This document shows positions 16,772-26,339 of a stretch of 64,000 nt of DNA, piece by piece; positions within the stretch are counted from its first letter, which is position 1, and the number at the start of each line of letters is the position of its first letter. The DNA is taken from assembly GCA_016708765.1 (NCBI GenBank), contig JADJFD010000005.1, positions 285,204-349,203 of the forward strand, in the 5' to 3' direction. Origin of the DNA: Chitinophagaceae bacterium (GTDB lineage Bacteria; Bacteroidota; Bacteroidia; Chitinophagales; Chitinophagaceae). The notes under the pieces are model-generated. The model saw only the letters and a list, made by a program, of their open reading frames with translations. It was not told the DNA's origin and did no database searches. The position numbers and the translations under genes were made by a program.

Positions 16772-17320
16772 ATGCAATTCAACTCAAAAGAGAATTTAAT
16801 AAAGGTTGTTGTCATAGGACCAGAAAGCACTGGAAAAAGCACTTTGTGCACACAACTTGCCAACTACTATAACAGCATCTGGTGTCCTGAGTATGCCAGA
16901 GAGTATTTATTAAAGCATGGAACTAATTATACCTTTGATGATTTACTAGCTATTGCAAAAGGGCAAGTTGCTCTGGAGAACGAATACATTTTAAAAAACG
17001 AAAAGCAAGGTCCACCGCTTTTTATTGACACCGATATGTATGTAATGAAAGTTTGGTGTGAATTTGTTTTTGGCAAATGTCATCGCTTTATTCTTGACCA
17101 AATCGTTGAAAGAAAGTATGACTTGTATTTATTATGCAATACCGATTTGCCATGGGTAAAAGACGAACTACGGGAATATCCTGATCTTGAAAGTAGGCAG
17201 CAATTGCATAAGATTTATACTGACATAATGATTAATCAGCAAACTCCGTGGGTTGATATAAAGGGCAATTATGAAGAAAGGTTGAGGATTGCAATTAAAG
17301 CTGTGGACGATTTGCTCTAG
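16772..17320 (+). CDS. NadR-like nicotinamide riboside kinase (AAA ATPase)
   Basis: This 182-residue P-loop kinase resembles the C-terminal ribosylnicotinamide kinase domain of NadR, without the NMN adenylyltransferase or DNA-binding domains. Walker A is GPESTGKST (16-24); WCPEYAREYL near 37-46 and FIDTDMYVMKVWCEFVFG are typical. It phosphorylates nicotinamide riboside to NMN, which traps the vitamin entering through PnuC. It lies in the same direction as pnuC, separated by a glycosyltransferase gene, and has its own TATTTTTG element. Confidence 0.87.
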   Translation: MQFNSKENLIKVVVIGPESTGKSTLCTQLANYYNSIWCPEYAREYLLKHGTNYTFDDLLAIAKGQVALENEYILKNEKQGPPLFIDTDMYVMKVWCEFVFGKCHRFILDQIVERKYDLYLLCNTDLPWVKDELREYPDLESRQQLHKIYTDIMINQQTPWVDIKGNYEERLRIAIKAVDDLL

Positions 17321-17339
17321 TACTTATCGAAAATTATAG

Positions 17340-18074
17340 CTAAGGCGATAATCCTATTATTTTTTGTATATCCGGATCTACCTGAAGATTATTCATTTGC
17401 TGCATGATTCTTCTTGACCGACCTGAAACAAATGCTGATGCTGGTTTTACTTTGTATCTTTTAGGACTTGGCAAGCAAGCTGCTATTAATGCTGCTTCCT
17501 GTCTTGTTAAGTTTTTTGCAGGCTTATTAAAATATTTATTGGCGGCCATTTCGATTCCAAAAATTCCATCACCCATTTCTATTACATTAAGATATACGTC
17601 CAAAATTCTTTTCTTGCCCCAAACTAATTCAATCATAAATGTAAAATAGGTTTCAAGCCCTTTTCGAATCCAGCTTCTTCCCTGCCATAAAAAAACATTT
17701 TTTGCTACCTGCTGGCTGATGGTGCTGCCACCTCTTATTCTTCCTGGCTTTTTCTCATTATACTTCATTGCTTTTTTAATACTCTTCCAGTCGAAGCCGC
17801 TATGGTCTGGAAATAGTTGATCTTCTGAATCAATTACTGCCAGCTTAGCATTAGGTGAAATGGAACTTCTTCTTACATAATCTCTTTTTAGGCCATGCCC
17901 ACCAATCCAACTAACCAACTGCGTAACGGTGATTGGAGGGTTAACCCATTTTAGAAGTATAATATAGAAAAACTGGAAGATGAAGATCCATAAAAAGATG
18001 CGTTTGGTCCATCTCCAAAGTTTACGAAGGAAGGTTTGCTTTTTTATTTTTTTTCTTTTAGAGTCGTTTACCAT
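17340..18074 (-). CDS. mtgA: Monofunctional biosynthetic peptidoglycan transglycosylase
   Basis: The 244-residue inner-membrane protein has one N-terminal helix (about 27-45) and a GT51 domain that polymerises lipid II into glycan strands. The catalytic Glu is E84 in SEDQLFPDHSGFDW, and GGSTISQQVAKN (115-126) is the second signature. KKRILDVYLNVIEMGDGIFG and AALIAACLPSP follow. No transpeptidase domain is present, so it is the monofunctional form. Its start overlaps the end of the LysE-type gene by 17 bases, so the two are translated from one mRNA. Confidence 0.93.
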   Translation of the reverse strand: MVNDSKRKKIKKQTFLRKLWRWTKRIFLWIFIFQFFYIILLKWVNPPITVTQLVSWIGGHGLKRDYVRRSSISPNAKLAVIDSEDQLFPDHSGFDWKSIKKAMKYNEKKPGRIRGGSTISQQVAKNVFLWQGRSWIRKGLETYFTFMIELVWGKKRILDVYLNVIEMGDGIFGIEMAANKYFNKPAKNLTRQEAALIAACLPSPKRYKVKPASAFVSGRSRRIMQQMNNLQVDPDIQKIIGLSP

Positions 18075-18690
18075 AAACCATCAGTCCCCAAATTAGTACA
18101 ATACCAAATACAATCAATATTATTCCATTAATGCGATTAATAATATGAATGTTGTGTGGCGTAAGTCTATTTCTTATTTTTCCAGCCAACATTACTTTCA
18201 ATGTATCTGAACTAACCATAAAAAGTAAACAAGTGGCAAAGATGATGATGCGTTCGTTAATACTATGTGTAATTACGGCTGTAGAAGTAGTGATCCAAAA
18301 AATGAAGACTCCCGGATTTAAACTATTCATAAAAAACCCAGAGGCGAATATTTTTGCAAAATCCCTTTTTCTGAATTTGAATACCTGTTTCCCTTCTTCG
18401 TTTACCTTCACTTTTTTAAAGAACAGAAAAAAAATACCCATAGTAATTAAAAAAGCAGAGCCGGCAATTCCAACTTCCGTTTTATAAACTCGAATGCTAT
18501 CAAACAATTGGGTAAAAACATTACTTATAAGAACAAGGGTAATATCGCTGAAGAAAACACCAAATACAAAAGCAAAACCACCTCTGTAGCCGTTATTCAA
18601 ACTCTGTTTAATAATGGAAAACAATACAGGTCCTACTGCAATACTAAGCAGTAACCCAAATCCGAGGCCTTTTAATACGGCTTCAATCAT
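18058..18690 (-). CDS. LysE/RhtB family exporter
   Basis: The protein has about 210 residues and six hydrophobic segments, with the family opening GLGFGLLLSIAVGPVLFSIIKQSLNNG. LysE/RhtB proteins export amino acids or related small molecules; the substrate is unknown. The start at MIEAVLKG is preferred over one five codons upstream because a TACTTTG element (partial -7 match) lies close before it. A 21-base inverted repeat sits just upstream. It overlaps mtgA by 17 bases. Confidence 0.85.
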   Translation of the reverse strand: MIEAVLKGLGFGLLLSIAVGPVLFSIIKQSLNNGYRGGFAFVFGVFFSDITLVLISNVFTQLFDSIRVYKTEVGIAGSAFLITMGIFFLFFKKVKVNEEGKQVFKFRKRDFAKIFASGFFMNSLNPGVFIFWITTSTAVITHSINERIIIFATCLLFMVSSDTLKVMLAGKIRNRLTPHNIHIINRINGIILIVFGIVLIWGLMVYGKRL

Positions 18691-18698
18691 GTTTACAA

Positions 18699-18719
18699 AG
18701 TACAAAACAATTTTGTACT
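18699..18719. repeat. Perfect inverted repeat between GH3-like and LysE-type genes
   Basis: AGTACAAAA and TTTTGTACT form a perfect nine-pair stem around CAA. It lies 9 bases upstream of the LysE-type start and 7 bases after the GH3 stop (both genes minus strand). It could be an operator for the exporter or the 3' hairpin of the GH3 transcript. Confidence 0.45.
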
Positions 18720-18726
18720 GCTGGTT

Positions 18727-20258
18727 TTACAAACAACCTTCTTTCAAATATTTTTCCCACTCTTCCAGCATTTTTCCTTTCATTACTCTTGGAAATTTAT
18801 GCTGACTTCCTATTTTCCCTTTCAATTCCATAAACTTCATAAATTGGTCTTCTGATAACACTTCCACAAATACTTCTTTTAGTGCACTGTCTCTTTCGGT
18901 GGCATAGTCATCATTTAGCAGTCGGAGATTCTCATCAATTCGTTTTCTGATTTTTTCTTTATCTACTTTGTCATCTGTTGCAATATACCAGCGATGTGCA
19001 AAAAGGTACCATGCGGTATGCCCGCCACTGTAAATTCTGGAATACTAACATTGAATTCATCACTCACCAGCCCAATCGCTTTATTCATATTTTCCACACT
19101 CAAGTGTTCGCCAGTAAGGCTAAGAAAATGTTTGGTACGCCCAGTAATTACCAGTTCGATTTTTGCCAGATCAACAAATTTAATGGTGTCGCCCAAAATA
19201 TACCTCCAGGCGCCAGCATTGGTACTCATCAGCAAGGCATATTCTTTTCCCTCTTCTACTTCATGAATCATTTTTGCATCGGGATTGTCAACTATCTTTC
19301 CATCACTATCAAAATTTTTGTCATCAAATGGTACAAATTCAAAAAAGATATTGTTGTTCAGGATAAGTTGCATACCCTTTGCATGCTCTCTTGTTTTATA
19401 CCCAATAAATCCTTCGCTGGATAAATAATTTTCGATGTACACAATTGGTTTACCCAATAATTTTTCAAAACTTTTTTTATATGGTTCAAAAGAGACACCC
19501 CCATGAACGAAGAAGCTAAAGTTGGGCCATATTTCATGGATATTTTTAACCTTGTAACGTTCAATTACCATTTCCATACACATCTGGCACCAGGCTGGCA
19601 CACCAACAATATGACCAATATCCCAGTCCTTTGCATGTTCTACTATTTCATTTAATTTTTGATTCCAGTCTGACATAGCCGCTATGCGACCGCCTGGTTT
19701 ATAGAAAGTCTGAAACCAAAATGGTCTTTTCTTCGCTAGTATACCGCTAAGGTCGCCGGCATACCAGCCAGCTTTTCCTTTCTTTAAATCAGTGGCTCCG
19801 CCAAGAAATAAAAAGCCTTTGGTCATTGCTTTTTTATTAGCCTCATCATATCTTATCAGGCTCAATATTTGGCGTAGATAATTAACGGTATTGCTACGCA
19901 ATAATTCTTTGGTGACGGGAATGTATTTGCTTGCCGCATCTGAAGTGCCGGAGCTAAGTGCATAATATTTTATTTTACCTGGCCAAGCTACGTCGGCCAC
20001 ACCATCTAATGTTTTCTTCCACCACTCTTCATAGATTTTGTTGTAATCATGCACAGGCACCAGTTCCTGAAATTTTTTCCCTGGATGCTTGCTCAACAAT
20101 GCGTCATCAAAACGATATCTCTGGCCAAACTCTGTAAACCTCGCCTTCTTTAATAATTTTTTTAACACTTTGATTTGCTGGCGACGTGGATCATTCGGTG
20201 GTATTCGTAATGCTGCAGCTATTGCTCTTGGTAGTTTTATGTCGATAATATTCGCCAT
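18727..20258 (-). pseudogene. GH3 auxin-responsive-promoter family enzyme, frameshifted
   Basis: This is a member of the GH3 family (acyl-adenylate-forming amino-acid conjugases in plants; bacterial function unknown). YALSSGTSDAASKYIP near 100-115 is the ATP-binding signature; VYIENYLSSEGFIGY and TNAGAWRYILGDTIKFVD are also typical. The main frame ends in PHGTFLHIAGILQQMTK, whereas the expected AHRWYIA continuation lies in the next frame and stays open to a TAA at 18727. Adding one base to the A run at 19000-19004 gives an intact 510-residue protein. A sequence error is likely, though a recent mutation is possible. Confidence 0.82.
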
Positions 20259-20334
20259 GTAAAGCTTAAAGGTTTGGTTTAAAGTTACGCAATGTATTTT
20301 TTGAAACCGATGTGAAAATAGCCTTGTATTGAAT

Positions 20335-22278
20335 TCATCCGCCTAAACTACGGTACATTCTCTTAATCAACTTCAAATCATTAATAGGTTCGTAATCCCT
20401 AGCATACCAGTAATCCATCATTTGCAAGCTTTCTTTTGGTAACGCTTGTTTTTTATCAGCTGGTATCCCGTTGCAACTAATAACTGCATTATATAATGAA
20501 GGAAGACTTTTTTCAGGAACGGCATAGCCGATCCATGTTTTTCTGGCAAAAAGAACCTGAAAGCAATTTTTTAAAAAGGACAATGGCTTTCTTACAAAAA
20601 TTAAATGAACAGGAAATGTAATAATTGAAAAAATGGAAATGCTTACATCAAGTAGCCGTTTTAAACGCCGATTATATGGATCTGAAAGTTTAAAGCCATT
20701 TTCTTTTGAAACCACTTCGCCAGAACTGTCTTTTGAATTACTACCAACAATACTTGTGGTGCCATGTGCATGAATCTTTACATTTATTGATGGCGGTAGT
20801 TGTTGTATTACTTCTATTATTTCTGCATATGATAATGTTCCTTGACAAAATATTATTTCTCGGAAAGGAATAACAGACGACAAGCCTTTAATATTCTTAA
20901 CGCTGCCAATACCATCATTATCATCTGCATGTACTGCAATCCGGCCAAGTACTCTTTGTTTTAGACCTGCGTCCTTCAATAATTGTTTTGCAGCGTCAAA
21001 CTCTTCTACAGATCCTGCAATAATTGTTTGAGTGTGTTCATCCCTGTCCTTGTTGCTATTTAATACATTTGATTGAATGAGTATCAGACGCAGTAAACTT
21101 ATCAATGCAAATGCCAGCATTGCTCCAAATAAAATAATGGCTCTTGAAAAGCGATACTGTTCGGGCAGCATTGCATAAGCAGCCAAGAGGACAATGGTTG
21201 CTACTACTGATGAACGAAAAAGCTCACTCCATTTATACCAGCGGTCATAAAGTCCGGCATAATATGCTGTTATGAGGTAGAATATAGTATAAGCTGGAAA
21301 TGCAATCCACAATAATTTGTTTTCATATTGAATGTCTGTACGTACATATTCACTCCATATATTTTTCATAAGCCAAAAGGAAAGAAGAATAAGTCCCGCA
21401 TCAATGATTGGCAGACCATTTTTACGAATAAAACTTCCTATTGTTGAAAGAGCGGCACGGAACCAAATAGCAACATGAATTAAGAAACTAAAAATTCCAG
21501 CCTTACTGCCGCCATAGTGTTTGCGAACAAAAATACTCATGGCATTATAAAACATCCGCACATAATTCATACTGCCTTTTCTTGTGCTTTCTCCCTTAAA
21601 ATGTATAATACTGCTTTCAGCGAAATAATGATTCTTAAACCCTGCCTTCTGAATACGATAGCTAAGGTCAACATCTTCGCCATACATAAAAAAAGTTTCA
21701 TCAAAGCCGCCTACCTTATCAAGTACTTCTCTCTTTATCATCATAAAAGCTCCAGCTAAAACATCCACTTCATTATTTACATTTTCGTTGAGATGTCCAA
21801 GATGGTATCTTGAAAATATTTTAGAACGAGGAAACAATTTTGCGAGCCCAAACAATTTGTATAACGACGTGGAAGGAGAAGGAAAAGAACGTTTTGATTC
21901 CTTTAGAAATTTACCGCTACCATCCAACATTTTAATTCCTATTGCGCCAGCATCTTTATTGGCTTCAAAAAAGGAGACGCATTTTGTAAAACAATCTTCT
22001 GGTATAATGGTATCAGGATTCAAAAAGAGAATATAGCTACCTTTTGCCTGCTGAAGCCCTTGGTTACAAGCTTTAGCAAAGCCTGTATTTTCTTTATTAG
22101 TAATATATTTTACTGCCGGAAATTTTGCAGTAAGGTATTCAATACTGTTATCAGAAGAGTTATTATCTACTACTATTACCTCTGCATCTATGACAGCCAT
22201 AGCTTTTTGCACAGAACAAAGACATTGCTCCAGAAAAAGCTTAACGTTGTAATTGACTATAATAACTGAAAGTTCCAA
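20335..22278 (-). CDS. GT2 glycosyltransferase fused to membrane and degenerate sugar-transferase-like region
   Basis: The 647-residue protein starts with a GT2 (rhamnosyltransferase-like) domain of about 270 residues: VIIVNYN, VDNNSSDNS, LNPDTIIP (metal-binding D) and MYGEDVDLSYRIQ. Four or five membrane helices follow (about 290-400), then a Rossmann-like region (TIIAGSVEEFDAA). The C-terminus starts NRRLKRLLDVSISI and ends YWYARDYEPINDLKLIKRMYR, which recalls polyprenyl-phosphate sugar transferases but is shortened and lacks clear catalytic blocks. The start codon is TTG, as the frame has a TAA ten codons upstream and no ATG. It probably works in surface polysaccharide assembly. Confidence 0.8.
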   Translation of the reverse strand: MELSVIIVNYNVKLFLEQCLCSVQKAMAVIDAEVIVVDNNSSDNSIEYLTAKFPAVKYITNKENTGFAKACNQGLQQAKGSYILFLNPDTIIPEDCFTKCVSFFEANKDAGAIGIKMLDGSGKFLKESKRSFPSPSTSLYKLFGLAKLFPRSKIFSRYHLGHLNENVNNEVDVLAGAFMMIKREVLDKVGGFDETFFMYGEDVDLSYRIQKAGFKNHYFAESSIIHFKGESTRKGSMNYVRMFYNAMSIFVRKHYGGSKAGIFSFLIHVAIWFRAALSTIGSFIRKNGLPIIDAGLILLSFWLMKNIWSEYVRTDIQYENKLLWIAFPAYTIFYLITAYYAGLYDRWYKWSELFRSSVVATIVLLAAYAMLPEQYRFSRAIILFGAMLAFALISLLRLILIQSNVLNSNKDRDEHTQTIIAGSVEEFDAAKQLLKDAGLKQRVLGRIAVHADDNDGIGSVKNIKGLSSVIPFREIIFCQGTLSYAEIIEVIQQLPPSINVKIHAHGTTSIVGSNSKDSSGEVVSKENGFKLSDPYNRRLKRLLDVSISIFSIITFPVHLIFVRKPLSFLKNCFQVLFARKTWIGYAVPEKSLPSLYNAVISCNGIPADKKQALPKESLQMMDYWYARDYEPINDLKLIKRMYRSLGG

Positions 22279-22353
22279 GATTAATACGAAGTAAGAAGAT
22301 TTCGGCTGTTATTCAAAATGTCAGTTTCATTTCTCCCCTTTCGGTGATGGTGG

Positions 22354-22361
22354 TATCTTTG
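22354..22361 (+). promoter_or_regulatory. Bacteroidota -7 promoter element (TATCTTTG) predicting a leaderless mRNA
   Basis: TATCTTTG is an exact TAnnTTTG match and ends only three bases before the ATG at 22365. Transcription would start at or next to the start codon. Confidence 0.55.
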
Positions 22362-22364
22362 CAC

Positions 22365-23144
22365 ATGCTTAAATCCACATTAATTGAGGCCACAAAGGCC
22401 GGTGCAGCAGAAATTCTTCGTTTTTTTAATAATGATTTTAAGATTAGTAATAAGCCCGGAGTAAATAATCTGGTAACTGAAGCCGATCATGCAGCTGAAA
22501 AAGCAATAATTGCCGTTATTAAAACCGTTTTTCCCGATCACCAGATACTGGCAGAAGAAAGTGGTGAGTTGATTCAGGATTCAACGTATAAATGGATTAT
22601 CGATCCCATTGATGGTACGGTTAATTTTGCCCATGGCATTCCGTTAAATTGTGTTTCTATCGGTATTGAACATGAGGGAGAAATTGTGATGGCGGCTGTT
22701 TACAATCCGCATATGAATGAGTTTTACTTTGCTGAAAAAGGAAAAGGCGCAACATTGAATGACAAGCCTATTAAAGTGAGTGAAGAAACACAAGCAATAA
22801 AAGCATGTCTGGTAACAGGATTTCCATACACTTATATTAATGAACCGAACGGACCATTGGAAATATTTTAACGATTTGTTCGCAAAGGTGTGCCAGTTCG
22901 AAGGTTAGGTTCGGCAGCCATTGATCTTTGTTGGGTGGCCGCAGGAAGATTTGATGGTTTCTTTGAGCATAAACTGGAAGCTTGGGATAGTGCAGCAGGT
23001 TATTTAATTGTTGAAGAAGCAGGAGGAAAAGTCACCGACCTTCAGGGTAATAAGTTTTCTGTTTATCAGCATAAAGTACTGGCGACAAACGGAAAGATTC
23101 ATGATGAAATGGTGGCAGTAATTAATAATAAAAAAGAACTATGA
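22365..23144 (+). pseudogene. Inositol monophosphatase family protein with an in-frame TAA
   Basis: The protein is an IMPase/SuhB-like metal-dependent phosphatase. EE at 64-65 and DPIDGT at 80-85 are metal ligands, and KLEAWDSAAGYLIVEEAGG is the C-terminal signature. Codon 169 is TAA (22869-22871), after PLEIF; the same frame continues RFVRKGVPVRRLGSAA to a TGA at 23144, which would give 259 residues, normal for the family. A single change of T to A or G would restore Lys or Glu. T4A2 against an expected T3A3 could be a base-calling problem. The gene overlaps thiL by four bases (ATGA). Confidence 0.85.
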
Positions 23145-24172
23145 GTATGGAAAGAACAGAAATCGGCGATCTTGGCGAATTTGGCCTGATAGAACACCTG
23201 ACAAGAAATATTGAGATACAAAACGTTTCTACCATATTAGGTGTAGGTGATGATGCAGCCGTAATCGATCATTATGGCAAGCAAACTATTGTAACTACTG
23301 ACTTATTAATAGAAGGTGTACATTTTGATCTTGCTTACACACCATTAAAACATCTCGGTTATAAAAGTGTAGTTGTAAATCTTAGTGATGTGTATGCGAT
23401 GAATGCTACGCCTACTCAAATTACCGTTAGCGTTGGCATTAGTAACCGTTTCAGCTTGGAAGCTATAGATGAGTTTTATGAAGGAGTGTATGCGGCTTGT
23501 AATAAATATGGCGTTGATCTTGTAGGTGGCGATACAGCTTCTTCTCAAAAAGGATTTATTATTTCTGTTACCGCCATTGGTGAAGTGGCTCCTGATATGT
23601 TTGTAAAAAGAAGCACTGCTAAAAACGGAGATTTACTTTGTGTAAGTGGAAATCTTGGTTCGGCATATGTTGGTTTGCTTTTTCTGGAAAGAGAGAAAAA
23701 GATATTTATGGAAAGCCCCGGTGTGCAACCCGACCTTGAAGGTGAATCTTTTGTTATTGGCAAACTGTTGAAACCAGAAGCAAGAAAAGATATTGTTGAG
23801 TTTTTTGAAGAAAAGGAAATCACTCCCACAGCTATGCTGGATGTAAGTGATGGACTCAGTTCTGAAATTCTGCATCTATGCAAAGACAGCAGTCTTGGCT
23901 GTGTATTGTACGAAGAAAAAATACCGATTGCAGAAGAAATGAAAAAGGCCGCATACAAATTTGAAATAGATCCTACTGCTTGTGCGTTAAGTGGTGGAGA
24001 AGATTACGAGTTACTATTTACTATTGCACAAGCCGATCATGATAAGTTGGTTTTAAATGAACAGATCAGTGTGATAGGATACATGACAGATGCAGACCAA
24101 GGTGCAAATATTCTTACAAAAGGCGGTGGCAAACATAAAATAACTGCGCAGGGCTGGAATCATATGGGATAA
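23141..24172 (+). CDS. thiL: Thiamine-monophosphate kinase
   Basis: The 343-residue AIR-synthase-fold kinase phosphorylates thiamine monophosphate to thiamine pyrophosphate. The N-terminal GDLGEFGLIEHLT, the GVGDDAAVID metal/ATP loop near 36-45, VSDVYAMNATPTQITVSV, DLVGGDT and MLDVSDGLSSEILHL are all diagnostic. Start is either the ATG at 23141, overlapping the IMPase stop as ATGA, or the ATG two codons later. Translational coupling to the IMPase gene is likely. The other thiamine genes are not in the window. Confidence 0.95.
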   Translation: MSMERTEIGDLGEFGLIEHLTRNIEIQNVSTILGVGDDAAVIDHYGKQTIVTTDLLIEGVHFDLAYTPLKHLGYKSVVVNLSDVYAMNATPTQITVSVGISNRFSLEAIDEFYEGVYAACNKYGVDLVGGDTASSQKGFIISVTAIGEVAPDMFVKRSTAKNGDLLCVSGNLGSAYVGLLFLEREKKIFMESPGVQPDLEGESFVIGKLLKPEARKDIVEFFEEKEITPTAMLDVSDGLSSEILHLCKDSSLGCVLYEEKIPIAEEMKKAAYKFEIDPTACALSGGEDYELLFTIAQADHDKLVLNEQISVIGYMTDADQGANILTKGGGKHKITAQGWNHMG

Positions 24173-24221
24173 GTGGTTTAAGCACACAGATGAAATAACA
24201 TTTCACAGCATACAGAATCTG

Positions 24222-24229
24222 TATTTTTG
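24222..24229 (+). promoter_or_regulatory. Bacteroidota -7 promoter element (TATTTTTG) of the S41 gene
   Basis: TATTTTTG, an exact TAnnTTTG match, ends 12 bases before the ATG at 24242 and supports that start over a TTG at 24227 lying inside the element. Confidence 0.45.
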
Positions 24230-24241
24230 ACAACAGAGATT

Positions 24242-25564
24242 ATGAGGAGATTAACGACATTGCTTTTCTTTACTTCCGTACTTACCAGCTGCGGCGTAAG
24301 CAAGTCGTCATTTTCGCCGTATCATAAATTTTCTCCGCAAGAGTTACAGAAAGATTTTACTATCTATCAATCAGTATTAGAAAGTCATCATCCCGGTTTG
24401 TATTGGTACACCAGCAAGGATAGTATGGATCATTATTTCAACTGGGGAAAGGAACAGATTAAAGATTCTATGACAGAGCCGCAGTTTAAAAAAATTCTGA
24501 ACTACGTAACAGCACAAATAAATTGTGGGCATACGACAGTACGTTCTTCCAAAGCCTGGAATAGCTATCTTGATACAACAAGGCTTGGCAGAATGTTTCC
24601 ACTAACCGTAAAAGTGTGGGATGAAGCAATGGTAGTTACTGGCAATCTAAACCGGCGAGACAGTATATTAACAAGAGGAACCATTATCACCCGCATCAAT
24701 GAACGTACAAAAGAGGAACTGGTTGATACGATGTTTGCAAATATCTCAACCGATGGTTATAACCGCACACATAAATATCAAACACTAAGCAACAGAGGTT
24801 TTTTTGGTTCTATTTATACTACTCTCTTTGGCATTTCAGATACATATACATTTGGCTATTTAGATTCAACTGGCAAGTCGAAAACAATTACAATACCTGC
24901 TTATAAAGCGGTCCGGGACACATCTGCGAGAACTGGCACAAGGCCTTTCACACCTGCATTGCCACAACCATCCAAAAAAGAAAGAAGAAAGCAAGCTGCT
25001 GATAACGTACGATTATTAAAAATTGATACAGCAAGTCAAACAGCCATGATGGATCTTGCTTCTTTTGGTAAGGGTTATGGTTTGAAAATGTTCTTTAAGA
25101 ATTCGTTCAAGGCTTTGCAAAAGAATAATATCAATTATTTAATTATTGATGTTCGCAGTAATGGTGGTGGAAGCGTTACGAATTCCACTTTTATCAGCCG
25201 CTTTATTGCTAAGCAGCAATTCAAAATAAGCGACTCGTTATATGCTATAAGAAAAGGCAGTTCGTATCAAGGCTACATTCAGAATCATTTCTGGAATAAA
25301 CTCTTTATCACTTTTCTTACCAAAAAGAAAAAAGATGGCAATTACCATTTTGGTTTCTTTGAACGGCATTATTACAAACCCAAAAAGAATCATCATTATG
25401 ATGGCAAAGTATATATTCTTACAGGAGGTAATTCTTTTTCTGCCACCACTTTATTTGTAAACTCTATTATAAAGCAAGAAAATGTGACGGTGATAGGAGA
25501 AGAAACTGTAATAAAGATAAGACGCAACAAAAAGACTAATCTTCGCCGTCGTTTATTATCATAA
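24242..25564 (+). pseudogene. S41 family peptidase lipoprotein, 3'-truncated
   Basis: The encoded 440 residues include a lipoprotein signal (lipobox VLTSC, C17), an N-terminal helical region and an S41 (tail-specific protease-like) domain. SNGGG and GGNSFSATT carry the catalytic region, with the likely nucleophile S400. Family proteins continue after IGEETGG for about 90-100 further residues. Here the match stops after IGEET, and the last 17 residues (VIKIRRNK...) look unrelated and basic. The stop lies 29 bases inside the end of the convergent hydrolase gene. A deletion or misassembly at about 25509 is the likely cause; activity is doubtful. Confidence 0.75.
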
Positions 25565-26339
25565 ATCCATCCGCATCTTTAAGGAAAGGAAGTTTTTCTC
25601 TTACTGATTGCAAATATTCATTTTCTAAAGTGATTGTGAAAACGTCTTCTTCATCCTTCTTTGCATATAACACTTCTCCCATCGGGTCAATTATCATACT
25701 GTCGCCGCTGTGGTAAATATCGTTGCCGTCATTTCCCACACGGTTAACGCCTACTACATAACATTGATTTTCTATTGCTCTTGCCTGCAATAATGTTTTC
25801 CATGCATGGCTTCTTCTTTCGGGCCAGTTGGCTACGTATATTAATACATCGTACTCAGGTTCATCTAACTGCAATTGCTGTCTTGCCCAAACAGGAAAAC
25901 GTAAATCGTAACAGACCTGTAAGTTTATTCTCCATCCTTTTACAGATGCGATTAATCTTTTACTACCAGCAGTGTAGTGATTATCTTCCCCTGCGTAAGC
26001 AAAGCGATGTCGTTTATCATAAATTCCGTACTCGCCATTGGGGAGCATCCAGATAAGTCGGTTATAATAGTTGCCTTTCTCCTCTGCAATAATGCTACCG
26101 GTAAGAATTATTTTTTTTTCTGCCGATATTCTTTTCATCCATTGTAACGTCTCTCCGTCTTTTGTTTCTGCAAATAGTTCCGGCTTCATACTAAAGCCTG
26201 TGCTGAACATTTCAGGAAGTACCACCATTTCTGTTTTCTTTTTAATGCTGCTAATCTTTTGCTCAAGCATTTGCAGGTTGGCGGCTTTATCTTCCCAATG
26301 CAAGTTGGTTTGTATCGTTGTTATAGAGAGTGATGACAT
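25536..26339 (-). CDS. Carbon-nitrogen hydrolase (omega-amidase YafV-like)
   Basis: The 267-residue nitrilase-superfamily enzyme has the full catalytic triad: E43 (LPEMFSTGF), K109 (YDKRHRF) and C143 (VCYDLRFP). The motif AYAGEDNHYTAGS and the ending PFLKDADGF are typical of omega-amidases that hydrolyse alpha-ketoglutaramate or alpha-ketosuccinamate in methionine-salvage repair. Length matches the family. The last residues (INDGED) are in the region where the S41 gene's altered end overlaps, so the final few may not be native. Confidence 0.9.
   Translation of the reverse strand: MSSLSITTIQTNLHWEDKAANLQMLEQKISSIKKKTEMVVLPEMFSTGFSMKPELFAETKDGETLQWMKRISAEKKIILTGSIIAEEKGNYYNRLIWMLPNGEYGIYDKRHRFAYAGEDNHYTAGSKRLIASVKGWRINLQVCYDLRFPVWARQQLQLDEPEYDVLIYVANWPERRSHAWKTLLQARAIENQCYVVGVNRVGNDGNDIYHSGDSMIIDPMGEVLYAKKDEEDVFTITLENEYLQSVREKLPFLKDADGFMIINDGED

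Noticed and set aside
16385..22871. Reassigned TAA codon in the organism
   Set aside because: TAA ends many intact genes in the window at the expected family length, so the two in-frame TAA codons are local mutations or errors.
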